Below are positions 11,290 to 23,577 of a stretch of DNA of 46,590 bases, piece after piece (positions within the stretch are counted from its first letter, which is position 1; every line of letters begins with the position of its first letter). The stretch spans positions 1 to 46,590 of the forward strand of contig JBEWZL010000197.1 in the NCBI GenBank assembly GCA_045837725.1, read 5' to 3'. The position numbers and the translations under genes were made by a program. This DNA comes from Vermamoeba vermiformis. Taxonomy: Eukaryota > Tubulinea > Echinamoebida. Below the pieces are notes generated by a model. It saw only the letters and a list, made by a program, of their open reading frames with translations, searched no databases and was not told the DNA's origin.

Positions 11290-12104
11290 ATGCCTCGAGG
11301 AACTGTCAAAAGTAGAGTATTTTTTGCAAAAAATAGGTCTGCTTTACTTACTAGCTTTTCTTGCGCAGACACCGTTAAGTCTCCTGAATCCAAATTGACA
11401 GGAAGAAAAAGAAAGAGAGACGAAGACAGCGATGATTCGTACGCAGAAGGTGATGAAAGGGACGAATCTAGCAGCGCCTCTGTGTCGGAAGAAGACGATG
11501 TGTCAGCATCTGAAGAATCGTCTGTCTCCGAACGACCCAAAAAAAAGCGAAAGTTTGGAAAATTCCAAGCTAAGAAGAAGGAGTACGAGGTTCCGAAGGT
11601 AAAATATTTTTAGCAATTTTTCTGACCGAATACCGGATTTGACTCAAATTCCTAGAAAACATTCGATTCTCTACCCGAAGCTCAGCGTGATTACCTTCAA
11701 TCCTTATCCATTGATCAAATGAAGAAAAAATTAGGGTACGTAAATCACACTACGTAAGCGGCAAAGTTCCTAACTGTTTCTTCAGTTTGAACGATCAAGT
11801 GAAAACCAAGACGAAGAAAGAGCTTATGTACGCCATTGCTGATTGTGTACAAAATGGTTGTTTGCCAAGATGCCCGAAGTGTAAGTATCGTAAAGGCTCC
11901 TATTTGACTGAAATTTAATTCCGCCGTCGCACGCGATCTCACTCATGCATTTTTTCAGGCTTTGGCGGTCGTTTGAAGCGCTCAGCAAAGGGTCTTTACT
12001 TCTGTCCCGGCAGCTTCGATGACGATGAATTTGTTTCTTGCAGTTTTGAAGCAAAGAAAGTCGACCGTCCTGCGTGGAAGCCCGAGGACGGATGCATTTT
12101 GTAA
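11290..12104 (+). CDS. stand-alone PADR1 zinc-finger protein (209 aa)
   Basis: Exons 11290-11598, 11656-11735, 11786-11880 and 11959-12104. The first 100 residues are basic and acidic low-complexity sequence with a nuclear-signal-like PKKKRKFGK. The second half is a PADR1 domain, the third zinc-binding module of PARP1: LNDQVKTKTKKELMYAIADC, then CPKCFGGRLK, YFCPGSFDDDEF, SCSF. Four Cys are placed to bind zinc. In PARP1 this domain couples DNA-break binding to the catalytic part, but no BRCT, WGR or catalytic domain is present here. A stretch from 11336 to 11368 could be a 33-nt in-frame intron. Probably a nuclear protein. Confidence 0.85.
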
Positions 12105-12251
12105 ATTAGGATAGTGATGAGTAGTGTATAGATGAGGCGTGGTATTAATTTACTACGCTATAAACAACTGAAATTATTAACAAAGGCAGTATCTTGCGAT
12201 TACTCGAGCCCAAAAGCAGATCTGGCTGGTCCATCCGGCAACAGCACATAT

Positions 12252-13973
12252 TTACAAAAAATTAAAGTAGCTAGGTTGCTTTGTAGGACTTGAATCGGTG
12301 CTTTGACTCCTGTTATTCGAATTGTAATCCTTGTTACTGCCGTTCGATGGGATCTGATTCTTCGAAACTGTGTAGCCGTTGCTTGCACGCGAAGCTCTTA
12401 ATTCTTTAAGTATAAGATCCATCTTCTCTTCCATATTAGTCATTTGCGTCTTCAGCTCTTCGTACTGCGTTCTAGACTCTTCAAACTTGTCGCGGATGTA
12501 GGTGCGCAAGTTGCCAAAGTTGACACGGTTGTTGTTTGACTGCTGTTCCAACGACTGTTTGACTTCATCGATATCGGATGAAGTATCGTGGTTCATCTTA
12601 GGACCGTTTAGTCTCGGGCTCTCAATCACTCGTTGCTTCTTGGCACTTCTTTCTTCAATGTCGTTCTCAGCCTTTCGCTTCGTGCCTACCTTCGCAGGAG
12701 TATTTTCTTGCGACGAGTCTTTGTCTGACTTCTCTTCGGTCGCTGCGCCCTTCAATCGGTAAATTTGCCTTTTCACCAGTTCAACTACCGTTATTCCTTG
12801 CGTTTGGGCTGCTTGCTTGACGTTTGTGAGCTTCTGCGAAACCTTTTCCCTTTCTTTGTACGGAAGTCTTTCGTGCACATCTGCTGTCTATATATATATA
12901 TATTGTTAATATGCACCCACGAGTCCTGGTTACCCTACAACTGACCTTGTCTTGACCAGCAAGCAAACATTCGAGCAACACCTGGAGTTCGTTCAAGGTC
13001 CAAACATGTTTTTTCGCCCCAGGCTTGGCCTTCAGCTTTGGAGTTGATCCCTTTGGCGACTTTGCTTGATTTTCTGCGGGCTCCTCATCTGGTGGTGGTT
13101 ATGAGTCATCGAGCTGAAATTTCAATAGCTACGTACCTTCGTCTTCGTACTTCATTCCTTTAATTATGTCTTGCAGGCGAGTCTCTACATCCTTATTCTG
13201 AGCCTTGCTTTCATATCGCAACCGTTCAAATTTCTTTTGGACTTGCTTCTCAGTCCGCTCGTAACCTTCCGCAGCAAGCAACTCGACTACCTAGAAGTGG
13301 ATATTAGTATTATTAAATAATGTATATACCTCGATGAAGCTATTAACGGCACGATTAATTAAGGTCTGGGAGTATAATCCAATAAAAGAATTAAAATTTC
13401 AATTTCGTGGCTAAGATCCGGAAACAAGAATACTGGACTAACGTCAAAGTTATATTAATTAATTTTGATCCCAAGTATTTGATTTTAATAAGAGTAATTA
13501 AGTTAGAAACCTGCGAAATTGTACGAAGGATCGACAGAATAAATAATTCTGAAGAGAATCAGGGGCATAGCAGAACTCATAAAAATAATTTACCTGTACA
13601 TAGTTAACCTTTTCTTCGGGCTCTAGCGTCTGAACGTAAGCCAGAAGAATTTCCAGCTCGTCCACTGTCCACCATTGTTGCTTGACCTTCTCTATGCGTG
13701 CAATTATTATTAGCATACTGTATATACTTTATATAATGAATTTTATGCGTAACTAAATTCCTGTGAAGGTCCCTAGATTTTTAAACATTATTCGATCTAG
13801 TTAAAAACTTGTGGTTGCCACCATAGAGATTGAATGGCTTTGCAAAGTTATAATGATACACAAAATCGATCGAATATCCAAATTTTATGCATTTAGTAAA
13901 GTTTGAATGCCGCAAAGGGCAAAAGACGGTTAGATCCGTAGCAACCGTACTTACTTTCCTCCTCTTCAGCCAT
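12252..13973 (-). CDS. protein with two Myb/SANT-like domains
   Basis: Exons 13955-13973, 13594-13691, 13137-13290, 12946-13088 and 12252-12887. The start MAEEEEKKVKQQWWTVDELE is made by a 19-nt first exon. Residues about 10-60 form a Myb/SANT-like helix bundle with the WW..DELEILLAYV entry and the VQKKFERLRYE exit helix. Residues about 105-165 form a second copy (HVWTLNELQVLLECLLAG ... KLTNVKQAAQTQG). A basic linker, KKQR-type nuclear signals, a coiled coil (TYIRDKFEESRTQYEELKTQ) and a Ser/Asn-rich tail follow. Likely a DNA- or histone-tail-binding nuclear protein. It is transcribed away from the PHD gene. Confidence 0.75.
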
Positions 13974-15155
13974 CAGTGCTTCGAAGTAAATCTATCAATA
14001 ACCGACAAGCACAATTCCTATGTTCGCGGTACACGAGGTCTGTGTTCTCCCATAAAGCAAACAAGAATTTACCGCTTTTTTCAGATTTCACGTTACGTGA
14101 ACGCCACAATGCGTGCGTATCTTTTAAGACTTTATTCTATGATATTTTCGTGATTCTTATGTGATTACTTGCTATTGCCACGTTGACTGCTGACGAATCG
14201 GCTGTTTGGCGCGCACATCCGCATCTCATTGCGTAAGTGGCCTAATTTATCGTGCACATCAAAAATTTAACCGAAAATGACATTAGAGCGATTGCAATTG
14301 CGAATTGCCAAAGACAGTAATGGTCGGCAGGAGATGCTGATTTACAACGGCTAGTTATTCGCTGTGAAGGTCCAAATATTTATTAAGCCAATTTTACGCG
14401 ATCGTTCTCGTACACAGCAATGCCTCTACATGCTTTTTGGAGCAATACTTACGCGTTTCTTATTATTACAGAATTTTGTGTTGGGATTCGGTACCGTTCC
14501 GTCGTCTAAAGCAGCAGAATTATTGTTACGCGAACTCCGGGCCGCCCAGGGTAAATAAATTGCAATTAAAGGATAAATTAACTCAAAAGGCAATATCGAC
14601 GTCATAGATTTACTAGATTCACGTAAAATTCATTCCTGTTTTACCTTTTGTTCCGCTGGACAGTTCGGATGAATAGACAACTTAAAATTATTGCAATGAT
14701 ACCGCCCAAGAATATTCGGGTTGTGTCGAAACCTGTATTTAAGTTGCCTTTCACAAACCCGATCGAGCAATTCAATTAACATACAACGAAGGATTACGGT
14801 GATTAAAGTATACCTTATAGGTCTACGGCTAAAGGCATCAATTTATTAATGGCTCCAACGTGGATCTTCCTCCTCCTCGGCTCGCGTCAGTTTCATTCGT
14901 CAGTCAGATTCGGTCCTGAAACTTAAATTCTCATTTGGAGGTGCGACACCAGGTGTTAGACCCCTAAAACCATTGGAAATTCGCTGTGGACATCTGCGGA
15001 GTTAGGTCCGGATGAATAACCTTCCCAACCTATTCCTTTTATGGATTCGCTGGTTTAGTAACGACGTGGGATTTTACTCCATCAAAAAATTGTCGTCTGG
15101 CGTGACAGGATAAAGCCACGGACAAACGTGTTTTTTGTCATTTTCGATTTAACAG
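13974..15155. other. unassigned spacer with exon-like pieces
   Basis: About 1.2 kb between the divergent SANT and PHD genes. Most of it looks non-coding. Two pieces look like codons in use. At 14277-14354 a frame reads MTLERLQLRIAKDSNGRQEM. At 14472-14540, after a good TTATTATTACAG acceptor, the same frame reads NFVLGFGTVPSSKAAELLL and onward. A third, at 14697, reads MIPPKNIRVVSKPVFKLPF. I could not join them to each other or to the PHD gene without an in-frame stop. They may be a small gene, upstream exons or chance. Confidence 0.3.
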
Positions 15156-18060
15156 GGTGAAACGAAGCCCACACAACACATCCAAATCCCGAACAACAAG
15201 ATCAAGCGATTTAATTACGCTGATGACAAGACGGCACTGATTCAACACTACTTATCAAATGCTTCAAGTGATGGAAATGAACAAACCCCCCTTCAAATTT
15301 AAGTTCGTCAATATGAGCGTTTTGAAGAACAACCCGGCAGCCGAGGTCAAGTGTCACATCTGCGGCCAAGGCGGGCATTTATACGAGTGCGCCTACTGCC
15401 CAAGAGGTTATCATATAATGTGCGTGCCTTCTACAATAGACATTTCGCCTGAAGGATGGTAAGTAACGTCACACGTCGTTGCGAATCCGATCGAGATTCA
15501 ATGAACGGAGTGACTCATAATCTAAATATTATTGAAATACCAAGAATGAAGAAGAGTTTCTAATTATTACTCCGTGCAGGCGATGCATGTATCACTTCTG
15601 CAGTGAGTGCGGGGCTACGGTCGATTATTCCGAGGCCGATCTTTATCATTGTGAACATTGCAAGACGTCTTTTTGCAGGTAAATATTATTTATTGATTAT
15701 AATCAACGCTTTAAGCGTTAGTATACCGATCCAAATTGTCTGGATCCAGTTAGCGTTTTTTTCTGAAATTTCTTAATTTCCGCGCGAGAGCGTGTCAAAT
15801 TTCGAAACTTAGGCTAATAGCTTTATTTAATAATTTATTGGCTGCCGGCATGCATTAACAAAGCGACTCACAAAGTGCACAGCCGATAAATTTTTGTGAA
15901 TTAATGTTTCGAAACATTAAATGATATATTCCGCGACGAATTCAAATTCTTTAATGTATATCTTTCATTTTGCAACATTTGAAGCATGTTTATCATGATT
16001 ATTGCTCGATTCTTTACACATACTATCGTGATTACTAAATCCGGAACTGATCTTCATTTTGCAACAGTACCCACAAAACTAACGCTGGTTTACGCACCAT
16101 TGGAGAGGAAAGAGATCGTACAGTGCTATGCAAAAATTGCCAAGATTATTCAGGTCTTTCGGTAAGCGAATTTTTTTCGAGATTGTTTCGAGATACACGT
16201 TTCGACAAAGTCGTAAACAATCTGGCCGGAAGTTTTCCATGCTTTGAGTGTACCATTTATTAATTTGCTAAACTTGCGTTTCCGATAGGAACCTCCGCGT
16301 AAGAAGTTGAAGGTTGACAGCCCGACCTCCGCTGATTCGTTTTATAAATCCGACTTCTATGAGGGCCGAGAGTCTCAAGGTTTATGGAGACAGAGATCAG
16401 GTATGTGCACGTCTTTTAAACATTAATGGTTTAAATCTTGTGCATAATTGAACTTCGAAGATTGCAAGATCAGATATTTAAGGCATCCGTTGACATTCGA
16501 GCTCTTGATTGGCTCAATTGCGAATCCATTATTTAAACCTTTATAATTAACGAACGTTCCTAGATCCTGGATATCTAAATGCTCGATTGAATGAAGATCC
16601 GTCGGAAGAAAATTTTAAATCCGAGCCCAACTCACCGCAAAGCTCAGAAGCTACGACTCCGACTAGCTACGGCTCGATGATAAATGAGAACAGCATTCAA
16701 AGCCGGATCTCAGCGACAGCTAGTCGAAATCTGGTTAGTGCGTTGAAGGACATGATGAAGATCACAAAGAAAAATCAAAAGATTATCAGTCAAGAGATCG
16801 GCATTAGGTAAGCATATTTAGTACTATAGAACGTTATTTTAAGTATAAGTTGGTCGTATTTTTAATTTCCCCTTACGAATTAACCGTGGATTAATCCATA
16901 TACTGCTTGCACGGATTGACTTACGGACTAGTGTTGTGGATTAATTTTCCATGCGGTTGGCCAAATCCATCCTAGATCTCCTTAAAGGCGGATGCAATCC
17001 ACGGCGCCACAAAATAATTGCAAAATTTCATTAAATCGATCCAAAATTATTAACTAAGCGTACCAAAATTATGGATTAATAGTATTCGATATACTTTAAG
17101 ACAGTACCGTTCTAACCAATACTTTACTTCAGCACGACCACATTGAGCGGGCTCGTGACCGGAAAGCGACGCACTAAAGGCTGGAAAACTCTCGAATACA
17201 AATTAGTCAAGTGGATACTTAGCCAAACTGTCGAGAAGAGCGCTTCAGAACATAATGCAGAGTACCAACGAAACGTGCTCACCCTTCAGAAGATCCAACG
17301 AGGTTTCAAGCACTATCTCGACGACGTGTATAAGAACAAGGATAGTGACAAGCACTCGGACAGAGGTAGCAGCAGTTCACCGGACCCAAGCCAAGAGTCG
17401 CCTAGAAATCCAAAACCACAGCAGCAAACACCCGTGTCAGGCAAGCCTATTGCAGGACCAACCCAAGCCCCAGAGCAAAACGTCAACACCAACACGAACG
17501 TCCCAATGCAGTATTCGACAGCTCCTAACGCATTCTACCCTCCATCGAACGAGTACTTCACGGACTACTCCGCGCCACCTCAACCAATTGGTGATGTCAA
17601 CCCACCGTTTAGATCTGATGAGCAAACGTATGACCGCAATTACGAAGAAGAACAAAGACCGTTCCACATGCACGTGCCTCAACAGTTACAAGGCATGACC
17701 GGAATTACATTGCCCCTGGAATTCGTGCACGAGCGATACGAGGTACAACGCGGATACGTAGCTTATCCTCCACAAGAATACATGAGCTCTACAGACCCTC
17801 ACGCTCACGCTTACGGAGCTGCTCCGAACATGTACAGACCTCCTGCAAACTTTCAGTACCAACCGTACTTCGTGCCACAACAAGGATCTGGCATCGCTCC
17901 TCATTCGATCAACTTGCAACCGATGCAACAACAGTCACCAAGTATGCACATGAACATGCCTAACTACAGCAACGTCCCTACTTCAAACGTCAATTACTCG
18001 GCTCCTTCGAATGTGAACCAAGCCAACGAGAACGTGCCACAAGACTACGAAGACGAATAG
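15156..18060 (+). CDS. PHD-finger protein with a Pro/Gln-rich tail (5' end unresolved)
   Basis: Exons 15156-15458, 15580-15678, 16068-16161, 16289-16400, 16564-16807 and 17133-18060 give about 590 residues. The zinc cluster is CHICG, CAYCPRGYH, C, then WRCMYHFC spanning the first splice: a Cys4-His-Cys3 PHD finger, normally a reader of histone H3 tails. It runs into further pairs CSECG, CEHCKTSFC and CKNC, making an extended zinc region. A basic segment (KRRTKGWKTLEYK) and a long Pro/Gln/Asn/Tyr-rich tail follow. The first exon reads in one frame before a run of six C near 15285-15290 and in another after it. A Met at 15259 is an alternative start in the downstream frame. Upstream exons were not found. 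Confidence 0.75.
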
Positions 18061-18228
18061 ACGACAAAACAAATCAAGCTTGTTTTACCTTGATTAGCGA
18101 AGACAATGATGAGGACGAGCAGAAGGTTCTCATTTAGTGAAGGAGGTCTCCCTTCACTGCCCTGCAGAGTCATTGGAGCTTACAGCGGCGCCATTCACAC
18201 GAAGTCTAGCTAAATAAATCACGTTTAT

Positions 18229-18876
18229 TTATGTAAAAATGTCACGAGACAAACCTGGTTTGTCTTCCTCTTCGTCAAACAAGGAGAAGACTTTCAAATT
18301 TTTTTGTAAAGGCTTCCCGTGGTCCAATACTTCTTGCTGCAGTAATTTAACATCTCTCTCCAATTCCATTGCAAGTTGGCGGATCTGATCGGCACGAGCG
18401 TTTAATTGGTCGACTTTTGCATTTAGTACCTTCTCACTATCGTTGCGTTCGTTAAACACTTCTTCAATTTTTCCAAGAGCTATTTGAATGGCTTCATAGT
18501 TTTCTTTAAATTGACGCAATACGTGAAGAGCTTTTGGCGTGGGTCCGAATAATTCGTATTTGTGTGCTACTGGTAACATAGAACTATTTAATCTTGTAAT
18601 ATCTGATATATTTCTTACGTTATAATCAAGCTTATCATTAAAATAATCTTCAATGGCTTGGATTTGAATTGGTTGACAAACTTGTAGAAGATCAACCGCT
18701 GTACTCGCACTTCTAACAAGCTTAATTTTTGTCAATAAACCCTCTTGTTGGTTACTCTGAACTGTGTAGGTAGGTTTCTTGCCGACGTCCTTCCAAGGAA
18801 TTCTATCAATTATCTCCTGATTAATTTTGGCTATCGCAGTTATCTTCTTAATTAATACTATATCTTCAGTCTCCAT
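18229..18876 (-). CDS. coiled-coil protein of unknown family (215 aa)
   Basis: One exon. Start chosen at METEDIVLIKK; an upstream in-frame Met would add a hydrophobic stretch that I think is untranslated. The N-terminal 110 residues look helical and globular. From about residue 120 to 195 there is a heptad-rich coiled coil (KVDQLNARADQIRQLAMELE). The short end contains SLFDEEEDKP. I do not recognise the family; tethering or cytoskeletal complex subunits look like this. It converges with the PHD gene, with 168 nt between the two stop codons. Confidence 0.6.
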   Translation of the reverse strand: METEDIVLIKKITAIAKINQEIIDRIPWKDVGKKPTYTVQSNQQEGLLTKIKLVRSASTAVDLLQVCQPIQIQAIEDYFNDKLDYNVRNISDITRLNSSMLPVAHKYELFGPTPKALHVLRQFKENYEAIQIALGKIEEVFNERNDSEKVLNAKVDQLNARADQIRQLAMELERDVKLLQQEVLDHGKPLQKNLKVFSLFDEEEDKPGLSRDIFT

Positions 18877-19678
18877 ATGTGTTGTGTTCGAGAATAATAA
18901 TACAATAAATGGTAAAATTATAACTTTTACTGACACGCCAACAAAAAATTTAATGCCCAACAATGGAGCACAACTTCCGTGCATTACAATGATAAATTAT
19001 CATGGTAAATTCTTTCTCCCACGGAAACCGAGGCCGGGATTTACAACTCTGAACGTAAGATTATTCTATGATATTAAATTATAATTGAAAATAATGATAG
19101 TGTTTAATGTTTCCAGGTCTACAAAAATAACGAAAATTGCAACAATTTAGCGGCAATTCAAGGTTAGGTTAGGAACCATTTTAAACAACCGATCAGCAAC
19201 TAAATATTTTAGCCTCGTAAATTGTAGAAATACCGGTGATACGACTATTATTAAAGCATATACGGCAGACTATGAATGTGTATATAATAATATTTTTGAT
19301 GAATTTTAAAATTAATTACCAAAAAATCAACCACATCCTGGCGCACTTGTCGTTCATGTTTTCGTGCGAACATTGATCTGCTCTACAATTTCAGACAACA
19401 TTTCTCTAATAATCAAAAAGTTCACGCTTACTAACAACCCAAGACAATCATAGGAATACTAATTCAAATGAATTAAGTAAAACTTTGATCCGGATCACGT
19501 TCTGGCTTCGTGCCGCTAGCAAACAAGCTCTCGTCTGGTAGACGTCGGCACCAGGTATTTCTGCTTGACGCATGTCAATGTGAGCTAATGAATTCCCGGA
19601 AATTCACAGGTAATTTTAAAAAAAGGAATAAATAAGATTTGTTTTTGCTCATTATTATTCTCTTCTGTTTCTAGCATC
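18877..19678. other. divergent promoter region
   Basis: About 800 nt between the coiled-coil gene and the F-box SNF2 gene, which point away from each other. No exon is convincing. The only odd word is a doubled TTAGG at 19162-19173, too short to mean anything. Both promoters must lie here. Confidence 0.35.
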
Positions 19679-22600
19679 ATGACAACCATTCTTCCTCGCA
19701 AAAGAAAGCTCAGCGCATCGAATGACGGCGAGGCCATAATGTCAGGCAGCCCGCCAAGGCAAAGAATGCGCCTGGAGATCCCAGATCTTGCTTCAGATGG
19801 CCGCTATTTTGACGAATCGGAGCAAAATTCCATGGCATTAGAAGAAAACGAGCCTTTAGATCCCTTGCCTGAGTTACCAACAGAAATATGGCTCGAGATC
19901 TTGACGCCCGTAGCCTCGTGGCCTTTTGAAGAGCAAATACAAATCCCTTATGTGTGCCGCGCGTGGTATAACTTATCTAAGCATGCAGTGCTATCATGGT
20001 GGAATATCAATGATGCTCTAATTATGACAGAAGCCAAAGGTAACGAGAGATCTTTTGGATCGCATTAAACGAAAACAAAACTAATTCTTCTCTGATAAGG
20101 CTTGCCTAGACACGATGTTACACCAGTTAAACTCAAGTTTTCTTTTGTTCGACAAATCAGGAAGGACAGATGGAGATGTTTTTACGAAGTGAGCCACATC
20201 TGCTTTATTTAACGTTCATTACTTACGGATCTGATATTATAGCTCAAAACAAAAGATGGTCAACGTCGTGAGGTGTATGCAGAGCTTAACAGTTCTTTTC
20301 AATTTGAACCGTCCCATGGGTACTATCTTACAAGAGCAAAATTGCTGGATCTAGAGTACGACTATTCTCCGTTATCGTATCAGTTTGACATCGGAATTAA
20401 TATGCGAGAGTAAGTGAATAGGATGCATAGCAATTGAAGCTAATATTAATATGCATAGGCTGGAAAAAGTTGTGGCGTCGGGTTGTAGCACCCCGAATGC
20501 ACTTTACGCTTTGGCTCATCTAGCGAAAAAGTTCATTAGTAAGCCATACAAGCCTGATACTAAGAGCCCGAGAACTCCGAAGGTAAAAAAACTAGATCTA
20601 CGTCGGATGTCGTTGCCACCATTAACTTTTCCGTCCAAAAAGGTTCCGTCTGTCATCACTACTCAGCCAAAAGCTATTGAAGGCGTTGAATTACACCAAT
20701 ATCAAATCGATGCTATAAACTGGATGGTTAACCTAGAAAGAGATGATGGAAAAGGTAAAAAAACGAATCAGGATCCGAAATTTGAAACTTAACGGGAATA
20801 CGTAGTGTTGACGATCAAGCCGTTGTTACCTGTGCCAAAGAGCGACCTCTTTCTTTGCGTTCACGATTTGCAGCTCATTACAAAAGATCAGATCGAGCAC
20901 AATCTTTTGCCGTACACTTTCAATGGTAATTTCTCACGATACTATTGGTGCATACTAATCATAATTGTAGGAGGGATATTAGCCGACGAGACTGGTCTAG
21001 GCAAATCGTTGGAAGGTCCGTACCTATTCGTCATTCATAGATTAATGACCATAAAGTTGCTCACTAACCCCGATTCCAGTCATCGGTCTAATTCTTTCCA
21101 ATCCTCCAACTGAACTGCCGAAGAATGAACCGTACTTCGCAACAAAAGCAACGTTAAGTATGGCCAGTTAAAGTTGTTAATATAGTTCTAACGCTTGTTA
21201 GTTATATGCCCGGGTCAGCTCGTGAAGCAGTGGTCCTCCGAAATCTCCGAATATTGCGGGGATAAGCTCCGCGTTATTGAACTACCTACGATCAAACAAG
21301 TCCGAAAATGGACTTATCAGGACATCATTGATGCTGGTAAGATTTTGACACGCACGTGCGTATCAACCAAAGTTTTGCACTTGTCAAACTGTCAGTTCGT
21401 GCGTTCGTAGTGCCAAAGTTCTAGGAATAACTTGGTGTCATATTTAATTTAACTTTGAGCTTGGCACATGTTGCTACAAAAGTTTTCCTTTCGTTGATGC
21501 TAGACTAACTTACGTTTCAGATGTCGTCATTATGTCGTACGATATGTTGTTCAGTGAACATTTCATCGCACATCCGGAGCTCGTGGAGTTTGGCGTTGAT
21601 CGCGAAGAAACTATGCAAGACCGCTACGAACGATTGCAAAACTTGCTTAAAGTACGAATATTACATAATTTATTACCCGTAATTTAACGTCTCGTTCAGG
21701 TCCGACAAAACATTGAGCCCAATAAGATTAAAGGCGTTGTCCTCGAACATTTTCATTGGCACCGTATTGTCGCTGACGAGTACGACGAGATGAACTTGCT
21801 GCACTTTCAGGACTATCAGCGGACCTATGCTTGGTGCGTCAGTGGCACGCCAGAGATGCAAGTCTCGTTCTATATATAAATTAATCGTACTTATTGATTT
21901 TTAGTGACTACAACGCGATGCAGTTCATTGGTTTGATACGGTTGTCAAAGGATCCGGACCTTCCTGAGGGAATTTCACCTGGCATCGTTAAGGAGTATGA
22001 AGAAATCATTTTCACTGAAGGTCAAATCTACAAAAAGTAAGTATTGTTTAAATCGTTTCTATTCGATTTCGTATTAATTTTTTGTCGACAGAAGGTTGAA
22101 GAAGCAGCTGATCTTGGAAAAATTATTTTGGCGTAACACGAAAGAAAGTGTTCGAGGAGAGTTTGAAATGGTCGAGTCCATTCAAAGAGTTATCCGCTTG
22201 GATTTTACGCCCTTGGAAACTACGATCTACGAGTACTTAAAAAATCACCCGGATGGGTCATTTGGTGAGCCAGAAAAAAAATTGATGAATTTTTGCTGCC
22301 AATTATCAGACGAAACGAACGAGGCCAATATCAGCTTACAACATTTAAAAGATGAGTACATATCAATCTTGAAAAACGACATCGCATCCAAGGAGCAATA
22401 TCTGGATGAGCTGAGGAACAAGTATTTGCGGGCCGTAAAAGATCTGAATGACAAATTTATGTCGTGGAGACACCGAGAATGCAAGAATATCATTAGGAAT
22501 TATCCTGAAGCATGCGAATCCGAGAAGCATTTGTACATTGATTTTTTTGAAGAGACATTAGCCAAGCTCCAAAGTCAGGTACTTCGCTATAAATCAATTA

Positions 22601-23332
22601 TTCTTAGATAGAAATATTAACTTTATTATTTCTCGTACTAATGTAATTTTAAATTAGAAAGCTTCTCGTTTCAAAAGTCCGTTGGTAAGTCAAAGTTGTC
22701 GCATTCGTACGGTACTTAAGTACTAAATATTTCACTCAGATTGACAAGTACGGCACTAAGCTCGGCAATCTGGTGTTGTATTTGCGACAATTGTTCCGAG
22801 AAGATGACGAGGCTCGTGTGATTATTGTTTCAAAGGTAAGGTCCAACCAACCCACAAAACGCATTATAATTTTCTCTATTAAGGACGGAACTTACTTAAG
22901 ATTGATCGGATCAATATTAAAAGCATCTCGTATTAAGTACACTGTTGCTGGCGGGTAAGTTAGATTACTCAGGATTCACAGAACGAGATCCAGTTAATAA
23001 CGAAATTTCGCAGAAATGTGCTCGTCAAAGCGAATGCGATTCGCAAGTTCAAAGAAGACAATGTCCGCGTGATTATGATGGACTTGAATACTGGCACCTC
23101 AGGACTGTCCTTGATCAAAGCAAGTCATGTGATTTTGGTGGATCCGATAAGTGATGATGGTGACGAGGCATTAGCGTATGAACGACGAGCTATTGGATAC
23201 GTCAAACGACAAGGGCAAGAACAGGACGTGATGGTCGTGAAGTTTATTGTTAGTAATACGATTGAAGAGAAGAATTACAGTAATTATGCGGACTGTGCAC
23301 TGTTGGCACGAATTCGTGCATCTTCTACATAA
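19679..23332 (+). CDS. F-box SNF2-family ATPase (903 aa)
   Basis: Sixteen exons: 19679-20039, 20100-20188, 20243-20409, 20459-20754, 20806-20925, 20971-21015, 21080-21157, 21202-21336, 21521-21651, 21700-21857, 21905-22036, 22092-22578, 22658-22684, 22740-22835, 22884-22954, 23014-23332. An F-box lies at about residues 64-105 (LPELPTEIWLEILTPVASW). The SNF2 ATPase follows: LHQYQIDAINWM, motif I DETGLGKS, motif Ia VICPGQLVKQW, motif II DEYD, motif III SGTP. A coiled insert (about 600-730) leads to a C-terminal lobe with GTSGLSLIKASHVILVDP and the motif VI block AIGYVKRQGQ. Plants carry an F-box SNF2 protein of similar order. Motif VI has Tyr where the first Arg is usual. Exon 10 ends in a GC donor. 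Expected role: ubiquitin-linked chromatin or DNA remodelling. Confidence 0.9.
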
Positions 23333-23577
23333 ATATTATTGCATTTTCATAGTTATTGGTAAGAAGCTGCTTAGTCGTGACCACTTACTGAAAGTTACTT
23401 TGTCGGGATTCGCGGGTCCAAAAAAATCTATTCTTTAACTTGTATGCTAGGTGAATATTTACCTTCTCATTGCTGATATGCTTGTATGTATATTATGATG
23501 TGTCGAGGAATGAATTGGAAAACGGCAAATGTGGTCGAAACGAAACGAAAACGAGATTTTTATTTACAAAACCGAAA

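Noticed and set aside
12891-12904. TA dinucleotide run
   Set aside because: Short pyrimidine-poor intron end before an AG acceptor in the SANT gene, not a significant microsatellite.
17255-17698. Thr/Ser/Arg-rich open frame on the plus strand
   Set aside because: Shadow of the Pro/Gln-rich tail of the PHD gene, which has splice-consistent frame and zinc motifs.
19162-19173. Doubled TTAGG, telomere-like
   Set aside because: Only two units in an ordinary promoter region.
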